Source: Pilaira anomala (taxonomy: Eukaryota; Mucoromycota; Mucoromycetes; Mucorales; Mucoraceae). Taken from it: a stretch of 64,000 nt of DNA. Positions 47,201 through 58,989 of the stretch are shown here, one piece after another. Position numbers and translations under genes: made by a program. Every line of letters starts with the position of its first letter. Positions within the stretch are counted from its first letter, which is position 1. The stretch is taken from NCBI GenBank assembly GCA_025716855.1, contig JAIXMQ010000027.1:186001-250000 (forward strand), read 5' to 3'. The notes under the pieces were generated by a model that worked only from the letters and a program-made list of their open reading frames with translations, was not told the origin of the DNA and searched no databases.

Positions 47201-50200
47201 AAATAATCAAGCTTATGCACCTAATTATGTTGTTCTTTGGAACAAATGGGCTGCAAATGATAAAAAGACCATAAATTATCCCAGAGCTAAATCAGAATAC
47301 AAGGATTTCGAATACGCTCAATGGGTACTTGAAACCTGTCATCTAAAGAAAGCAGGTCGCGGTATGATGCCTTTGTTGGACACTAATTATATGCAAACTC
47401 GATTCACTGGGGTCGCCAACAATCCGGTTACAATTTCATCTATTGTAGACTCAACACATTGGCCATTTGAAAGCTCTACTCTTTCCAGTAAAGAATTGCG
47501 GTCCAAGTTATCTAAAGTCTGGCAACGACTTTCAAAAGATGAAGCCTGGACTTGTTCAGACAGTAAACGAACTCAAATAATCGAAGCTCTGTCTCAAGTA
47601 CTTGTTACTTATATTGATTATGAAATTCAAGAAATTCTTCAGGACCAAATCAAGACAGCCAAAGCCTATGATGAAAACCTCGTACAAAAGTTAACTTTCT
47701 TGTGTCGATTCAACCGTGTCATTGGTATCACTGCCGATTTTGCTGCTGCACATCGAGATTGGATTTTAACTTTATGGCCCCGTGCAATTATTGTAGATGA
47801 AGCATCTGAAATCCTTGAATCAACATTAGCTTCCTTTGTCTTGGGCGCCAGAGCAGAACATTTAGTCTTGTTAGGTAACAGCGACAATTTATCTAGACCT
47901 CATCTTAGTAATGTAGACATGTCTGGAAATCCACGTAACTTGGATGTCTCTCTCTTTGAAAGATGGAAAAAATCTGGTAGTGAAATGGTGCTTTTAGAAG
48001 AACAATGGCGTATGTGTTCAGGTGTCGCTGATGTGATTGACCAATTCAATAGTTTGAAGGATGAATCAGCACCTCTTTTGATTACTGCCCCCGTAGCATC
48101 ATGCAGTGAAAATAGGGTTGATAGAAGCAAGCCACAAGAAGAGATCATGTATGGTATTACACAACGTGCATTCTATTTGGAATATCAAGTATCTGGATCT
48201 TCAAAACAAAATGATAAATATTCCAAGCTTTGTAAGATGCAACTTACTATGGCTGAAGTAGACGAGGCAAGATTCATTGCATTTTTTGCAGTTTACTTGA
48301 GTCAACAGAAGCATCCAAAGCCTTATGTTACAATCTTGACAGTATGTCTTGTACAAAAATACTTGATTCGTGCTATCCTTAGAGAAGAGGTTCCTGAAAG
48401 AACAGCATTTAGAAGTAACGTGGCTAAAATCAGTATTGATACAGTTGAACAGAACGGCGGAAGACAAGATTCGTTCGCAATTATCTCCACTGCCACACCT
48501 GCAAATTCGTTCTCTAGCATGAACAATGTTTCTTTTGCATTAACTCGTGCTCGCTATGGTCTCTTTGTTATTGGTAAACCAGAAAGAGATGATGTGCATG
48601 AACGTTGGAAAGATTTTGCAAAGTATATGAAGAGTCGGGAATTATACGGTACACATTTACAGTTATCTTGTTATGAGCACGGAGATACATTTAATGTAGG
48701 TAGATGGCAAGACTTTGATTTGATGCGAAACGGTGGTTGCTCAAAACCTTGTGAGAAGTTAATGAATGATGGTCATCGTTGTCCTGAAGTATGTCATTTC
48801 TTAAGTCACGATCAAGTAGTTTGTCATGAAGCTTGTAATAGGTTACGTCCATCACTTTGTCCACATGAATGTAAGAAAAAGTGCTTCGAGTGTAGTGCGA
48901 ATGGAAGTTGTCCACCTTGTGAAGAAATTACGACTGTGACTTTAGGCTGTGGACATATGGTTACCGATGCTTGTCATTTACTTCAACGTCCTGATGAATT
49001 AGAGTGTCAAGTCGATGTGAATATAAAGTTAGATTGTGGACATGAAATTAATGTACCGTGCTTCAAGTCAAAGGACCCCAAGTATCTTGTGTGTCAGACC
49101 ATATCTCAAATTGATTTAGAGTGTGGACATACCGTGGATATTAAGTGCGGCAAATCTGCTGTTTGTACTGAGATTTGTAATCAATTTTATGATTGTGGAC
49201 ACCCTTGCCGTGAAATTGTAAGTCTTGAATGTCTTTTAGAAAATAGATGATAATAACCTTCTTTTTTTTTTAATAGTGCGGTATTGAACACTCTCATGAT
49301 CGTAAAGAATGTACAGCTACTTGTCCTAAACGACTTATTTGTGGTCATGGATGTGCGAATGGTAAGGAAGAGAAAAAAAAACAATTGGGTACATTTATTC
49401 TAAACAGTTATTATTATTATTATTATTATAAGGATGTGCAAATCCTGATAAACATACTGAACATTGTATTGAACCATGTAATTACATTTGCTCTCATGGA
49501 TATAAATGTAGTCGTGAATGTTGGAGAGATTGTATTAAATGTGTCAGCGCTTGTCCTTGGACTTGTAGTCATTACAGATGTACCAAGAAATGTTTTGAAG
49601 TAAGTTCAATTTATCTTACGGTTTTAATTATTAAAATTTTAACACCTTTTCCTACTCCTAGGTTTGTGATAGACCTCCTTGTAACAAAGCTTGTAGAAGT
49701 AATCTTCAATGCGGGTAAGTCGAACTTTTTTATTTTTAAAAGAAAAAGATGGAAAGTATTAACTGATTTTATCAAAATATAGACATAAATGCTCAGGTTT
49801 ATGTGGTGAATCTTGTCCCCCTTGTAGCACTTGTTATGGTGATCTTAAATGTTCCATCTCTTTGCGTACTTTGTCCGAATTTGAATCAAATGAAAAAGTA
49901 TATGTCTTACCTGAATGTGGATGTGGTAAGATAAAGAAACATTAATGTATTATACCAATTATCACTCATGTTCCTTCTTCTCATTTATTAGTATTCTCTG
50001 TCGAATCACTTGATATGTACTTTTTGAACCAATCTAAAAACGGTGAACATACAGCTGTCAGATTATGGGGATGTCCTACCTGTCAAAAGACCATTTATCG
50101 TGCCCACAGGTATAACAAATTTATAAAGACAGAGATCAATCTTGTCAATACCATCAAATTGCAAATCGAAAAAAAACGACAAGAATTGACATTGCATGAA

Positions 50201-50464
50201 AAGTCGGAGATCATCAATGCGATGAATGACGAGACAAAGCAAGGCCCTCATAATTTGGTAGGCGGCCGCTGGTTTGTTTGTAACAACCAGCATCCTTATT
50301 TTGTTGGTGATTGCGGTGGTGCAACTGAGATTAGTAAGTGTCCCGAGTGTGATTGCCCTATTGGCGGTACCCAGCATCGGGTGGTTGAATCAAATAGATT
50401 CTACGGTGAATTCGATGGCTCTCTTTCTCCTGCTTGGCCTGGCCAACCTGGCACACAAAATTAA
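44256..50464 (+). CDS. ZNFX1-like SF1 helicase with NFX1 and RZ zinc fingers
   Basis: Exons 44256-44521, 44579-49217, 49277-49361, 49433-49599, 49662-49714, 49783-49925 and 49992-50464 encode 1941 residues. The first 300 residues are disordered, with a poly-Pro run and several Trp motifs (TWDITPE, SWDEGVD, KEWLSQS, PDWLQET, PEWATEE). After an all-helical region comes an Upf1-like SF1 helicase: Walker A GAPGTGKTF (about 826), Walker B AIIVDEASE (about 1159), LLGNSDNLSRP, EEQWRM and FALTRARYGLFVIG. Cys-rich NFX1-type fingers run from about 1470 to 1820, spread over small exons. The C-terminus RWFVCNNQHPYFVGDCGG...CPECDCPIGG matches the RZ-type finger of ZNFX1 and RNF213. Relatives act in RNA surveillance and small-RNA inheritance (ZNFX1, fission-yeast Hrr1), so an RNAi role is plausible in a fungus that uses RNAi. 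Confidence 0.92.
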
Positions 50465-50719
50465 TTATAAATACTTCTATATAAATAAAACATAACTATC
50501 ACTTTTAATTTTCTGCATGCAGTACATCGGCCCCAAATAAATTACATTACCCTTCAATAGATATCTATCTTTTTGTTGAGCTTTTTTTTTATACGTTTTT
50601 TTCTTCTCAACATAAGCTTGTTAGCTTAAATATGAGGGATTCAAAAAAGACAGTTTATAAGGAGCTTCATCATGATTTCTTTAAAAAAAAAATGATTGGA
50701 TCAGCAAGTAAAATAAAAA

Positions 50720-52301
50720 TCATTTTTTATTATTAGAATTAATTTGATTAGAGGAAGAATGTATAGGAGAACCTCGAAGATAATGTTGTGGCTGATAAAC
50801 AACACCGAATTTTCTCTGAAACTTATTTAGTTCACGATGGACACGATTTAATATTTCAAAAGAAGATTCATTTGGTATAAAAGGTATAGGTGTAGAAGGA
50901 CTTGAAGGACAAGTGGTTGTATAATCATCTAATAAAGGTACTGTGGATGCACTACTTAAAGAAGAAGAAGAGGATGATGTAGATAAAGATCTTTGTCTAC
51001 TACTAATATTAGTTATATTATATACTTCTTCTTCTTCTTCGTCCATCATCCTTGGTGATGACTTTTTAAGTTGTTCATCTACTTGAAATTTAGATACACA
51101 TTCCAAAATTTGTTTAGCTCTTCTATTCATTTCATGAAATGTCATTTTTGAATGAGGATACTTGACTCGAGCAGGTGGTGAACTCTCTCGTGTTGGTTTA
51201 CCATCTGTATAGTTCCAATAAGGACTTATACTATTATGGGGAGATCCAAAGTCTTCTAAATACATGACTTGTGGATTTGATTTTGTAGATTTTGTCGTTG
51301 ATTTCTTTTCTGTTACGTTTGGTGAAGGAGAAGAAGAAATGGCGCGTTTTTTCTTTTTTAGTTGTTGTTGCTGTTGATTCTGCTGCTGCTGCTGCTGCTG
51401 TTGTTGTTGTTTTCCTTCTTCTTCTTCATCATCATCACCTGTTGGTTTTAATATACTTGTAACTGTAGTTGTAGTAGTTGTTGTAGTTGTTGTTGTTGTT
51501 GTTGTACGTCGTGACCTTGTTAAACGTTCTTCTATCACAAATAATGATTCCATTTCTTCAACAGGTTTTTCAAGATTTACTGATGCTGTTTTTTCAGGTT
51601 TAGTTTCATCACTAGTATTAGGTTCAATAGGTGTAGTTTTACGTCGTTTCATCGGCGTTGTAATAACTTCTGGTGGTGATGATGTTGTTGTTGCTGAAGT
51701 TGTAGCTGATAACCAAGGTGTATATAAACGTTTTGATCTAAAATATGGGGGATAAGTATGCATTTCTATTTGTAAATATTATATAAATATATATATATAT
51801 ATTTACCTTCCATTCGGTGTCTTTATAAGTTGATGATTTTCTGGTTGACATTGATCACAATAATATTGATCAGGTAGTTTCTCTTGTATTAATCCAATAC
51901 ATTCACAGTGTTGCCATACTTCACATTTATCACATTGAACCATAAGTCCTGAATTGTCTATTATAAATAAAAATGCATGGTGAATGCACTGTGTGAAAAT
52001 ATTTTCTTTGTGTGATTATTATTTTTTTTTTTTTAGATCTCCTCTTCTACCCCTCTCTCTCTCTCTATCCGGGTAAAAGTATATAATAATAATAGTACTA
52101 GTATTACTTACGTGCTTCACCACAAATACATCTTGTAACTGATCCAGTATCTGAACTCTCTTCTGATGAAGATTCTGTTATATTTCTATTTAATTTACTC
52201 TTTTTAGGTCCTGGTTTTCTAGTTCTACGAGGAGGTGCTATTTTTTGAAAATCAGTTTCTCTCCGTATCTATCAAATCCAAATCTTATATCACTTACTCA
52301 T
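50720..52301 (-). CDS. PHD-finger protein, Cti6-like
   Basis: Proposed exons 52301-52298, 52237-52112, 51957-51807 and 51737-50720 encode 432 residues. The first coding exon is only ATGA; it is needed because the frame of exon 2 is closed upstream and this join gives MTPPRRTRKPGPKK. The PHD finger is rebuilt across intron 2: RCICGEAHNSG, then MVQCDKCEVWQH, CIGL, and YYCDQCQPENH (Cys4-His-Cys3). It resembles Cti6, a histone-deacetylase-complex subunit that reads methylated H3K4. The long tail has poly-Thr (14), poly-Gln (10) and Ser runs, acidic stretches, and a KMTFHEMNRRAKQILECVSKFQ helix. Family membership rests on the finger only. Confidence 0.75.
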
Positions 52302-52311
52302 ACTGTACAAG

Positions 52312-52349
<38 letters not shown>

Positions 52350-52830
52350 ATTATGTTGTTGTTTCTGCTGTTATAAAACGGTGTATATGTTGGGTATAAG
52401 AACTATATATATGTAAAAGAATAAATAAAAAAAGAGAAAAAAAAGGAAACTTTTTTTTTTTTTTTGATAAAATATAGTGCTTCTAACGAGTAATGTCGCA
52501 GCCAATCAAATTCTATATCGCTAGCCAATGAAAAAAGATGTGACAGGGCAATCAAAATTACTTGGTTTCGATGAGAATGCCTGACTGCTATAAATACCGA
52601 GTCATTGAACAGTACAACCTTCAGTGAGCCATCTTCAACTCGTCCGATTAAGATATTTAAGTGAGAAGGAGGCAAACCCGAAATAAACTGATTTTCCGTA
52701 ACACAAATACTACCAACATAATAATTTTAATAATTACATACATCATATGTTTTATTTTTCAAGTTGATTTTTATTTTTTTTTTTTAAAAAAAAAAAACTG
52801 TTTACATTGTCAACTAATAAGGGTGTTTAT
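52302..52830. other. Intergenic region with a (TTG)n repeat
   Basis: A (TTG)n trinucleotide tract lies at about 52311-52349, immediately upstream of the PHD gene start. The minus-strand 90-codon frame (52675-52403) ends in Lys/Phe runs and shows no motif; I do not call it a gene. Confidence 0.5.
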
Positions 52831-55800
52831 TTACAAGATTTGATAAGAAATCTTTAAATGAACTTCTCCACTACCTCTTGGTTCAAGAGGAACCCATTCA
52901 TCAAACGAAGTTACAAGAGGAGGTCGAATAAAATCCCACACTGATTTTGACAGCATACCAACATCAGTCGAATGAAACGTATGTGCGTCTTTTAACTTTA
53001 ACTCGAATTGTACATCTTTACCTGAAAGTTCCTGTGAGAAGCTTTCATTCCTATACAGAATAATAATAATAAAAAAGTAAGAAAAAAACATAATTTCCAA
53101 AAAAAAAAAAAAAAAAAAAAAAAACTTTAGTTACCAGTAAGGATTAATCGTCCTTTTTGCTTTTTTAGTCTTCAAAACGGGATGATTTTCAACATGCACA
53201 GTGACTTGAGGATTTAGTCTATCAATATCACCCCTTAAATCTCTTGCCTCCACTACATACACTGTCAAAATACCCTTTGGAATAGGAATCGATACAGGTG
53301 AAGGAGAAGAAGAGGAGGGACTCATAGATCGGCTTTTGGGCTCACTTGAGTGTTCGTTTACTATGGATGGTGGTGGTGTTGGCTCAACTATCGAGGATAA
53401 AGTATTTTTAGGCGGTTGACTCCAGTTAAAAGCAGTGCTACCCATCTTGGTAGTCATACGACGTGTGGTTCCCATAAATGATGTTTGTGTCTTTTGTCGA
53501 ATTAATAACTGTGGTTCCCACTTAAGTCGGACTCGAACCGATGAGTCTGACATAGCTTCTGCTCCGTCTAATGGGATCTCACATTCACGGCTTGTAAAAC
53601 TTTCTACCATATCTCCACGCAATGTCATTCCACCAGATCCTTTTTTTTTTTTTTTGTTAAAAAAAAAGGGGGGGAATTGTTATTACTTTGTTGTGTAATG
53701 AAATGTTTTTTTTTATATTACCTAATGGATCGTCTCCCATAATTTGATTCCAGTCAAATACTTCAATTCTAAAACTAGCTGTAACACGAGAAATCTAATG
53801 TTTTATAACAGTTAAAAAAAAAAAGGATAGAAAGGTATACAGAAAACAACAGAAAAACTTACAATAGGTACTTGAAATGTTTCATTTTTCCAAACTGGAT
53901 TCAATTCTTTCTTAATCACTGCACTCTTATGTACTTGTTCTCCATTCACAATAAATTTGACAAATGGATCGCTTGTACCTGTCTTATCCACCGCCTTTAA
54001 ATTCTTGGCGCTTAACAATGTCACTGTCAAATTTCCTTGATCTATAAAATTGAATGGTTTATCTCAATTCATATATTAAATAATTCTATACATCTTCTTA
54101 CTTTCAAGGCTTTCATCCGGGTTGACTTGATAGTTTAATAATGGAACATACCCAAAACTCAATCGAATTTTAGCAGGTCCACCTACTGGGTTAATCATAT
54201 CAAACCATTCACCTTCATCATTATCATCATGCACCAACATGGTATATGGATCAAATGGTGATTCACTATTACCGTGTTTTGCCCTTGCTCTCTTTTGAAT
54301 ATTTCGAATAATACGGTCACTATTTTCATACCAATAGGCCAATTTAACATCATCCGTTTCTTCTCTATCTGCTGGTTTGACTTCAATTGCTACACGAGAG
54401 AACCCAGCGTCCTTAATAAATGCATCTGAGGTTACATTAAATGGTAATACACGTCCCTTGAGTACATTTGTCTTGTACTGTGATCGAAGGGTATCCACCA
54501 TCATTTTACAATAACATTCATAAACCTGAGGTGCTTTAATCTCATGAATCTTGACTGTCAATACACCTGTTGAATAAGAAGCAAGATCAATCAAGTCATC
54601 TGGTGTGTATCGTATAGGCACATGATGAAGGTCAACTACAGGCATTGGATCCACTACTTGATCTTGTTCTTTCTTTGCTAATGCCATTGTGGGATAAAAC
54701 TCTGCAGTATAAACAAGGTATCCCTTTTCTGCGCTACCACTGACCAAGTTGGCCTTTTGATCATATTTATCTACTGCAGCTTCATACCAAACTAATTTGT
54801 CCTTTTTACATTCACGTACTAAATCCTTTGTCTGTAATAAGGTCGAGCCTAGAGATTTATCTTTGGAGCTTGAGCTATATTCCATAACCTCCAATACCAA
54901 ATTCTCATGTAGGCTATGCACAGGTACATAATGAAATTCACCCCATTCAGGTACATCCGTATTAAAGATCACTTCGGTTGTAGCTCTCACTTGTTTTCCT
55001 GATTTAATACGTACATAGGGATCTTGTCGATTACTACCAGGTAAATGACGAGCGCTCCAGATCGAGAATCTGATCACACCAATTGGCTTTGTATAAATAC
55101 CGCCCATTTTAGCAAGTCCCTCTAAAGCAACCGGTTGCCATTGAACACTCAATTTAATCTTGGCATCTATCTCTTTCCCATTCTTATTCAAATGCCACCA
55201 AAACTCGTTTTCGTCTTGCTTTGCCATGATATCAGTCAAGTATCCACTCCAGGCACCAATGGAAACATCTTCGGCAAAATTGATACTGTCAATGACATTC
55301 ACTCGGATGTAAAATTCGGTTCGGTCAAGAACCATGCTTTCATAAGGTTTCTCAAATTTGGGGTTGGATGTTCGTTTGAATGTGGGTGTTTGGAATCGTT
55401 CTTTACCGTTGATGAATAACTTTGCATACGGGTTTATCTTGTTGGAGCCCAAGTTTTTGCATTCATGAATAGTGATACGAAGTACACCCGAGTCTTTTTT
55501 TTTTTAAAAAAAAAAATAAGGATGTTAGATTATGCTTTAGGTCTTTACATGAAGGACTTACTAGAGGGTGCTGGCTCAATGTAGGTACCATCTGGGTTTT
55601 GAATGGGTTTAGAGACAGGAAAGTAACGCATATCTGCCATGAGGGTTGTAATGAGTTTACCATGACGCAGCATAGGTAATTCCCTATAATTTACATGTTA
55701 GAGCTAAAACCCCTCCCCCCCCTTTCTTTCTCGATATTATTTAAGTTGTTTACTCACAGTTCATCAAGCTCCATATCTTCTTCTTCCTTCATATCTTTCA

Positions 55801-57455
55801 AATCAAAATGAGCTCTCGCTAATCGTTTACCAGCCTTTTTTGTACTATTAGTAGTTCTCAATTCCATCGTCAAGATCGAATCCAAATTATTCAATAAAAG
55901 AAATATAGTTTCATTCCAATGGGGAGTTCTTGTATCTTCCACAATCGACGTCTTTTCCAACTCCTGTGCCTCATCCAAATAAAACCGGATAAAAGGATTC
56001 AAGTTATTATCAGAACTCAAGATTTTTGAGCAAGATTTGACCGTAATGGCCAAGACACCATTGGCTTTATTGAAATCTAACTCGCCCGCAAAGAATTTAT
56101 CTACATCGTACGAGAATTCGTTTGGATAATATAACATGGGGCCCAAGATGGCATGTGCTTGATCTCTTACAAAACTTTGAAGTCCAGGTATATTATTCAC
56201 ATCAAATCCAAATGTTTCTCCACCCAGTGGTTTCAGAACATAATCAAAGATTGGTTTTTCCATAAAACATGCAGTGATGGTCTTGATATGTGGCATCTTG
56301 CTCATGAATTGAATCTTGATTCGCATACGTCCTTTAAACATCATGTCTTCTACAAGTACTGGGAATCCAGTCCCTACAAATCCTTTACCGAGTCGAATGT
56401 TCAGTACAACTTTTGGGCTGACTTGGTTTCTTAGTTGAGTTTCTGTCATTCCTATACAATCATTGGGTGTAAACGAAACTGACCAATCCATGCACTAAAA
56501 AAAAAAACAAAAAAAAAAGTTGATTTCAGCTTTTTTATTTTTTTTTTTTTTTTTCGGATAAATAGAAAGATGGGCACCTTACCACGGTATTTGGTTCAGT
56601 ATCTGTAAAGGACTTGACATGATCTATACGTACAGGTTTTGATCCCAAAGTAAATGTAGTCAATCTTACCGAATCCAAAAACCCAGGTAAATAATCCACT
56701 AAATACGTATCAATATTTTCAATCACATAAGCACTTAATAAGGGCTCAAAAATCAACCAAAACCTTTGAACGAAATCATTCAACCACCGTACTCTTTCAA
56801 AATCACTTGATGCTAAAGCCACTTGAGCCAAAGCACGTTTAATATCATCTGTAGCACGATGCGTAAACCGTTCATGAGAGATTTGAAAGTAAGTCTTGAC
56901 AAATAACAAGCAACAAAGAAATAAACCACTGATATGCCATCGTACCACACACCAAACACTCACACCAATTAAAATCACCACACCCACATCTTGCCAATTG
57001 TTGTTATCATCGATATACAATTGACTAAATAAGTTGTCAATGATGGATTTCTTTTTACCTTGGGTTGCAGGTATACCTAGAGACCCGCCTGGATTGATCG
57101 CTTCAGAAAACGCAGTCCATCCAATACGAGCGTCGTCTGGTAAAGGGTGACTGACACGATATCCTGCAATTGTATAGACTATAGGTTGTTTCTGTTTTTG
57201 AATAGTGTCTTGAACTAAAGGTTTATGTTGAGCTGCTTCAATCGCTTTTTTGATTTGATCGGCATCACTTGAGCCTAGTTCAGTGGCGAATCCGTCTTGT
57301 TGACGACCCAAGGTTCGAAAATCAGGTAGACGTTCTGTTGTCCTTGCTAGGTCTTCGGCTTGAATCCGCTTTTGTTCCGGTAAGACGTCTAGCTCGTCAT
57401 TGTCTTTTATTGAAGGAGGTTGTGGTATAACTTGTTGTTCATGTGAAGTCTCCAT
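52831..57455 (-). CDS. Tricalbin/extended-synaptotagmin (SMP plus multiple C2 domains)
   Basis: Exons 57455-56583, 56494-55758, 55683-55562, 55493-54102, 54041-53863, 53794-53722, 53639-53135 and 53050-52831 encode 1366 residues. A hairpin membrane segment (DVGVVILIGVSVWCVV, then ISGLFLCCLLFVKTY, about 155-195) anchors it in the ER. The lipid-transfer SMP domain follows (ERVRWLNDFVQRFWLIFEP, to about 420). At least five C2 domains come next, beginning NGVLAITVKSC, SGVLRITIHEC, IGVIRFSIWSA, GNLTVTLLSAKNL and KGILTVYVVEARDL, plus a degenerate one near TGVLTVKIHEI. Only the GNLTVTLL domain keeps the paired Ca2+-binding Asp (VDKTGTSDPF), so it is probably the main calcium sensor. The protein should tether ER to plasma membrane and move lipids. 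Two 3' splice sites are preceded by poly-A, not pyrimidines (exons 4 and 7). Confidence 0.92.
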
Positions 57456-57827
57456 TATGACAGAAAAAAGAAAAAAGAAAAGGAATATATATAAAAAAAA
57501 AAAAGAAGAAGAAACACGAAAAAAAAAAAAAATAATGCGGGTTCAGTTGAATACACTGACACTAGAATGGGGTTTCCTTTTATCCCCCCCTTTTATCCAG
57601 TTTTTATTTTTCCGGTTAACCCATTTCATGTGTAACAATGGAAGAAGAAACATTCTATAAATTTTCATTGAAACGTTTTCCTTTCTCATATAGAAGAATA
57701 TGTATAACTAAAAGTGTTACACTAAATACTTGATTGAATGCATACGCATAATTGAATTAACCCTGATAATATGATAGATGATAAAAAAAAAAAAATTTTA
57801 TTAATGATTATAATAGATTTATATTAG
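57456..57827. other. Intergenic region, 372 bp
   Basis: Promoter side of the tricalbin gene. It contains A-rich runs next to the ATG and a C-run with TTTTATCC repeats (about 57575-57600). No coding sequence. Confidence 0.4.
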
Positions 57828-58907
57828 TTACCAATGTACAAGTTGTTTATGTTGATTCACCAAGTGATTAATGATAGAGCCAGGAGCTGGTGGATGAAGT
57901 TTCCAAGAAGTATGTAAATGATAGGCAAAAACTTTGTTTAATTTCTTTGAATCAAATTCACCACGATCAAAAGCACTGGGTAAAGAATTCGATTTTAAGC
58001 ATTGAGATGGGTCAGTATAACACCAAGGTAATACAGCCCAAGTTTGAATTTTAAGTTTTAGTAAACGATGAAATACAGTAGAATAGATATAATCCAAGGA
58101 GGATAAAGTATGGGTATCTTTTAATTGATGGTTAGCTTCCATCATGATTTCACAAAGATAAGGTGATTTTTTAAAGAAATGTAAAAATGCACTTTTGCTT
58201 AATGAATTCTGTTCGAAACAACTGGATTGTGATAACCATTCTTGAGAGAGTAAAGGTGACATATTTCTTATAAACAAACTATCTAAATCAAACCAGACAC
58301 CACCAAATTTGTAAAGGATAGCAAACTTGTGTAGTTCATGCTTGATTAACCCATTGACATCCGTCGTCAATGGTGTATTTCGAATCAATTCTTCTGGGTC
58401 CATGACTTGTAACTGAATTCGATCATCCTGTATCCATTTCTTTAAGGCGTCATGATGATTAGGTGTAACCCAAACGTATAAACTGGATTCAGAGGGTTGT
58501 GTAGCAATAAATGACCTTAATGCAGCTAACTCGATATCTGAAAATCCATTTGATGTTGAAAATGTATGATAAAGTGTAGTGATGTTTTGAGTGGGTTTTA
58601 TTAAAGAAGCAAAATCAAAACATAAAGAGTCTTCTGTGAGTGGTATACTTGGTATAATTCCATAATGGTGTTGGTTTAATTCGGGAATATAATCTTTAAA
58701 GCAATTAGATAATAAAGGTCCAGGATCGGGTCTCGAGACAGAAAAGGGTTTTCTTAAAGTGACATGTAGATTAAGGTCAATACCGAATAAAGTAAAAAAG
58801 AGGACAAGACCAAGGGTTACAATGAGTGCTGTCCATTTCAATACAATAAAAGTAACTTGTCTCAAGTTGGGACGTATTAATGTTGTTTCAGTTGACCATG
58901 GTAACAT
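57828..58907 (-). CDS. Type II membrane glycosyltransferase with DXD motif (GT32-like)
   Basis: A single exon encodes 359 residues. A short cytosolic basic head is followed by one signal-anchor (FIVLKWTALIVTLGLVLFF, about 20-40), typical of Golgi glycosyltransferases. FATILYKFGGVWFDLDSLF-type sequence (here HKFAILYKFGGVWFDLDS, about 205) holds the DXD motif that binds the nucleotide-sugar metal ion in the GT32/alpha-1,4 family. Upstream LYVWVTPNHHDALKKW and downstream WAVLPWCYTDP and AYHLHTSWK fit the same fold. The donor sugar and acceptor cannot be told from sequence; fungal relatives include mannosyl- and galactosyl-type transferases acting on glycolipids or N-glycans. Confidence 0.85.
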   Translation of the reverse strand: MLPWSTETTLIRPNLRQVTFIVLKWTALIVTLGLVLFFTLFGIDLNLHVTLRKPFSVSRPDPGPLLSNCFKDYIPELNQHHYGIIPSIPLTEDSLCFDFASLIKPTQNITTLYHTFSTSNGFSDIELAALRSFIATQPSESSLYVWVTPNHHDALKKWIQDDRIQLQVMDPEELIRNTPLTTDVNGLIKHELHKFAILYKFGGVWFDLDSLFIRNMSPLLSQEWLSQSSCFEQNSLSKSAFLHFFKKSPYLCEIMMEANHQLKDTHTLSSLDYIYSTVFHRLLKLKIQTWAVLPWCYTDPSQCLKSNSLPSAFDRGEFDSKKLNKVFAYHLHTSWKLHPPAPGSIINHLVNQHKQLVHW

Positions 58908-58930
58908 TATAAAATATATATATAAAAGGA

Positions 58931-58969
<39 letters not shown>

Positions 58970-58989
58970 TGTTTTATTTTTTTTATTAT

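Noticed and set aside
52403..52675. 90-codon minus-strand frame upstream of the PHD gene
   Set aside because: No motif, ends in poly-Lys and Phe runs from homopolymers, and no splice link to the PHD exons that keeps frame.
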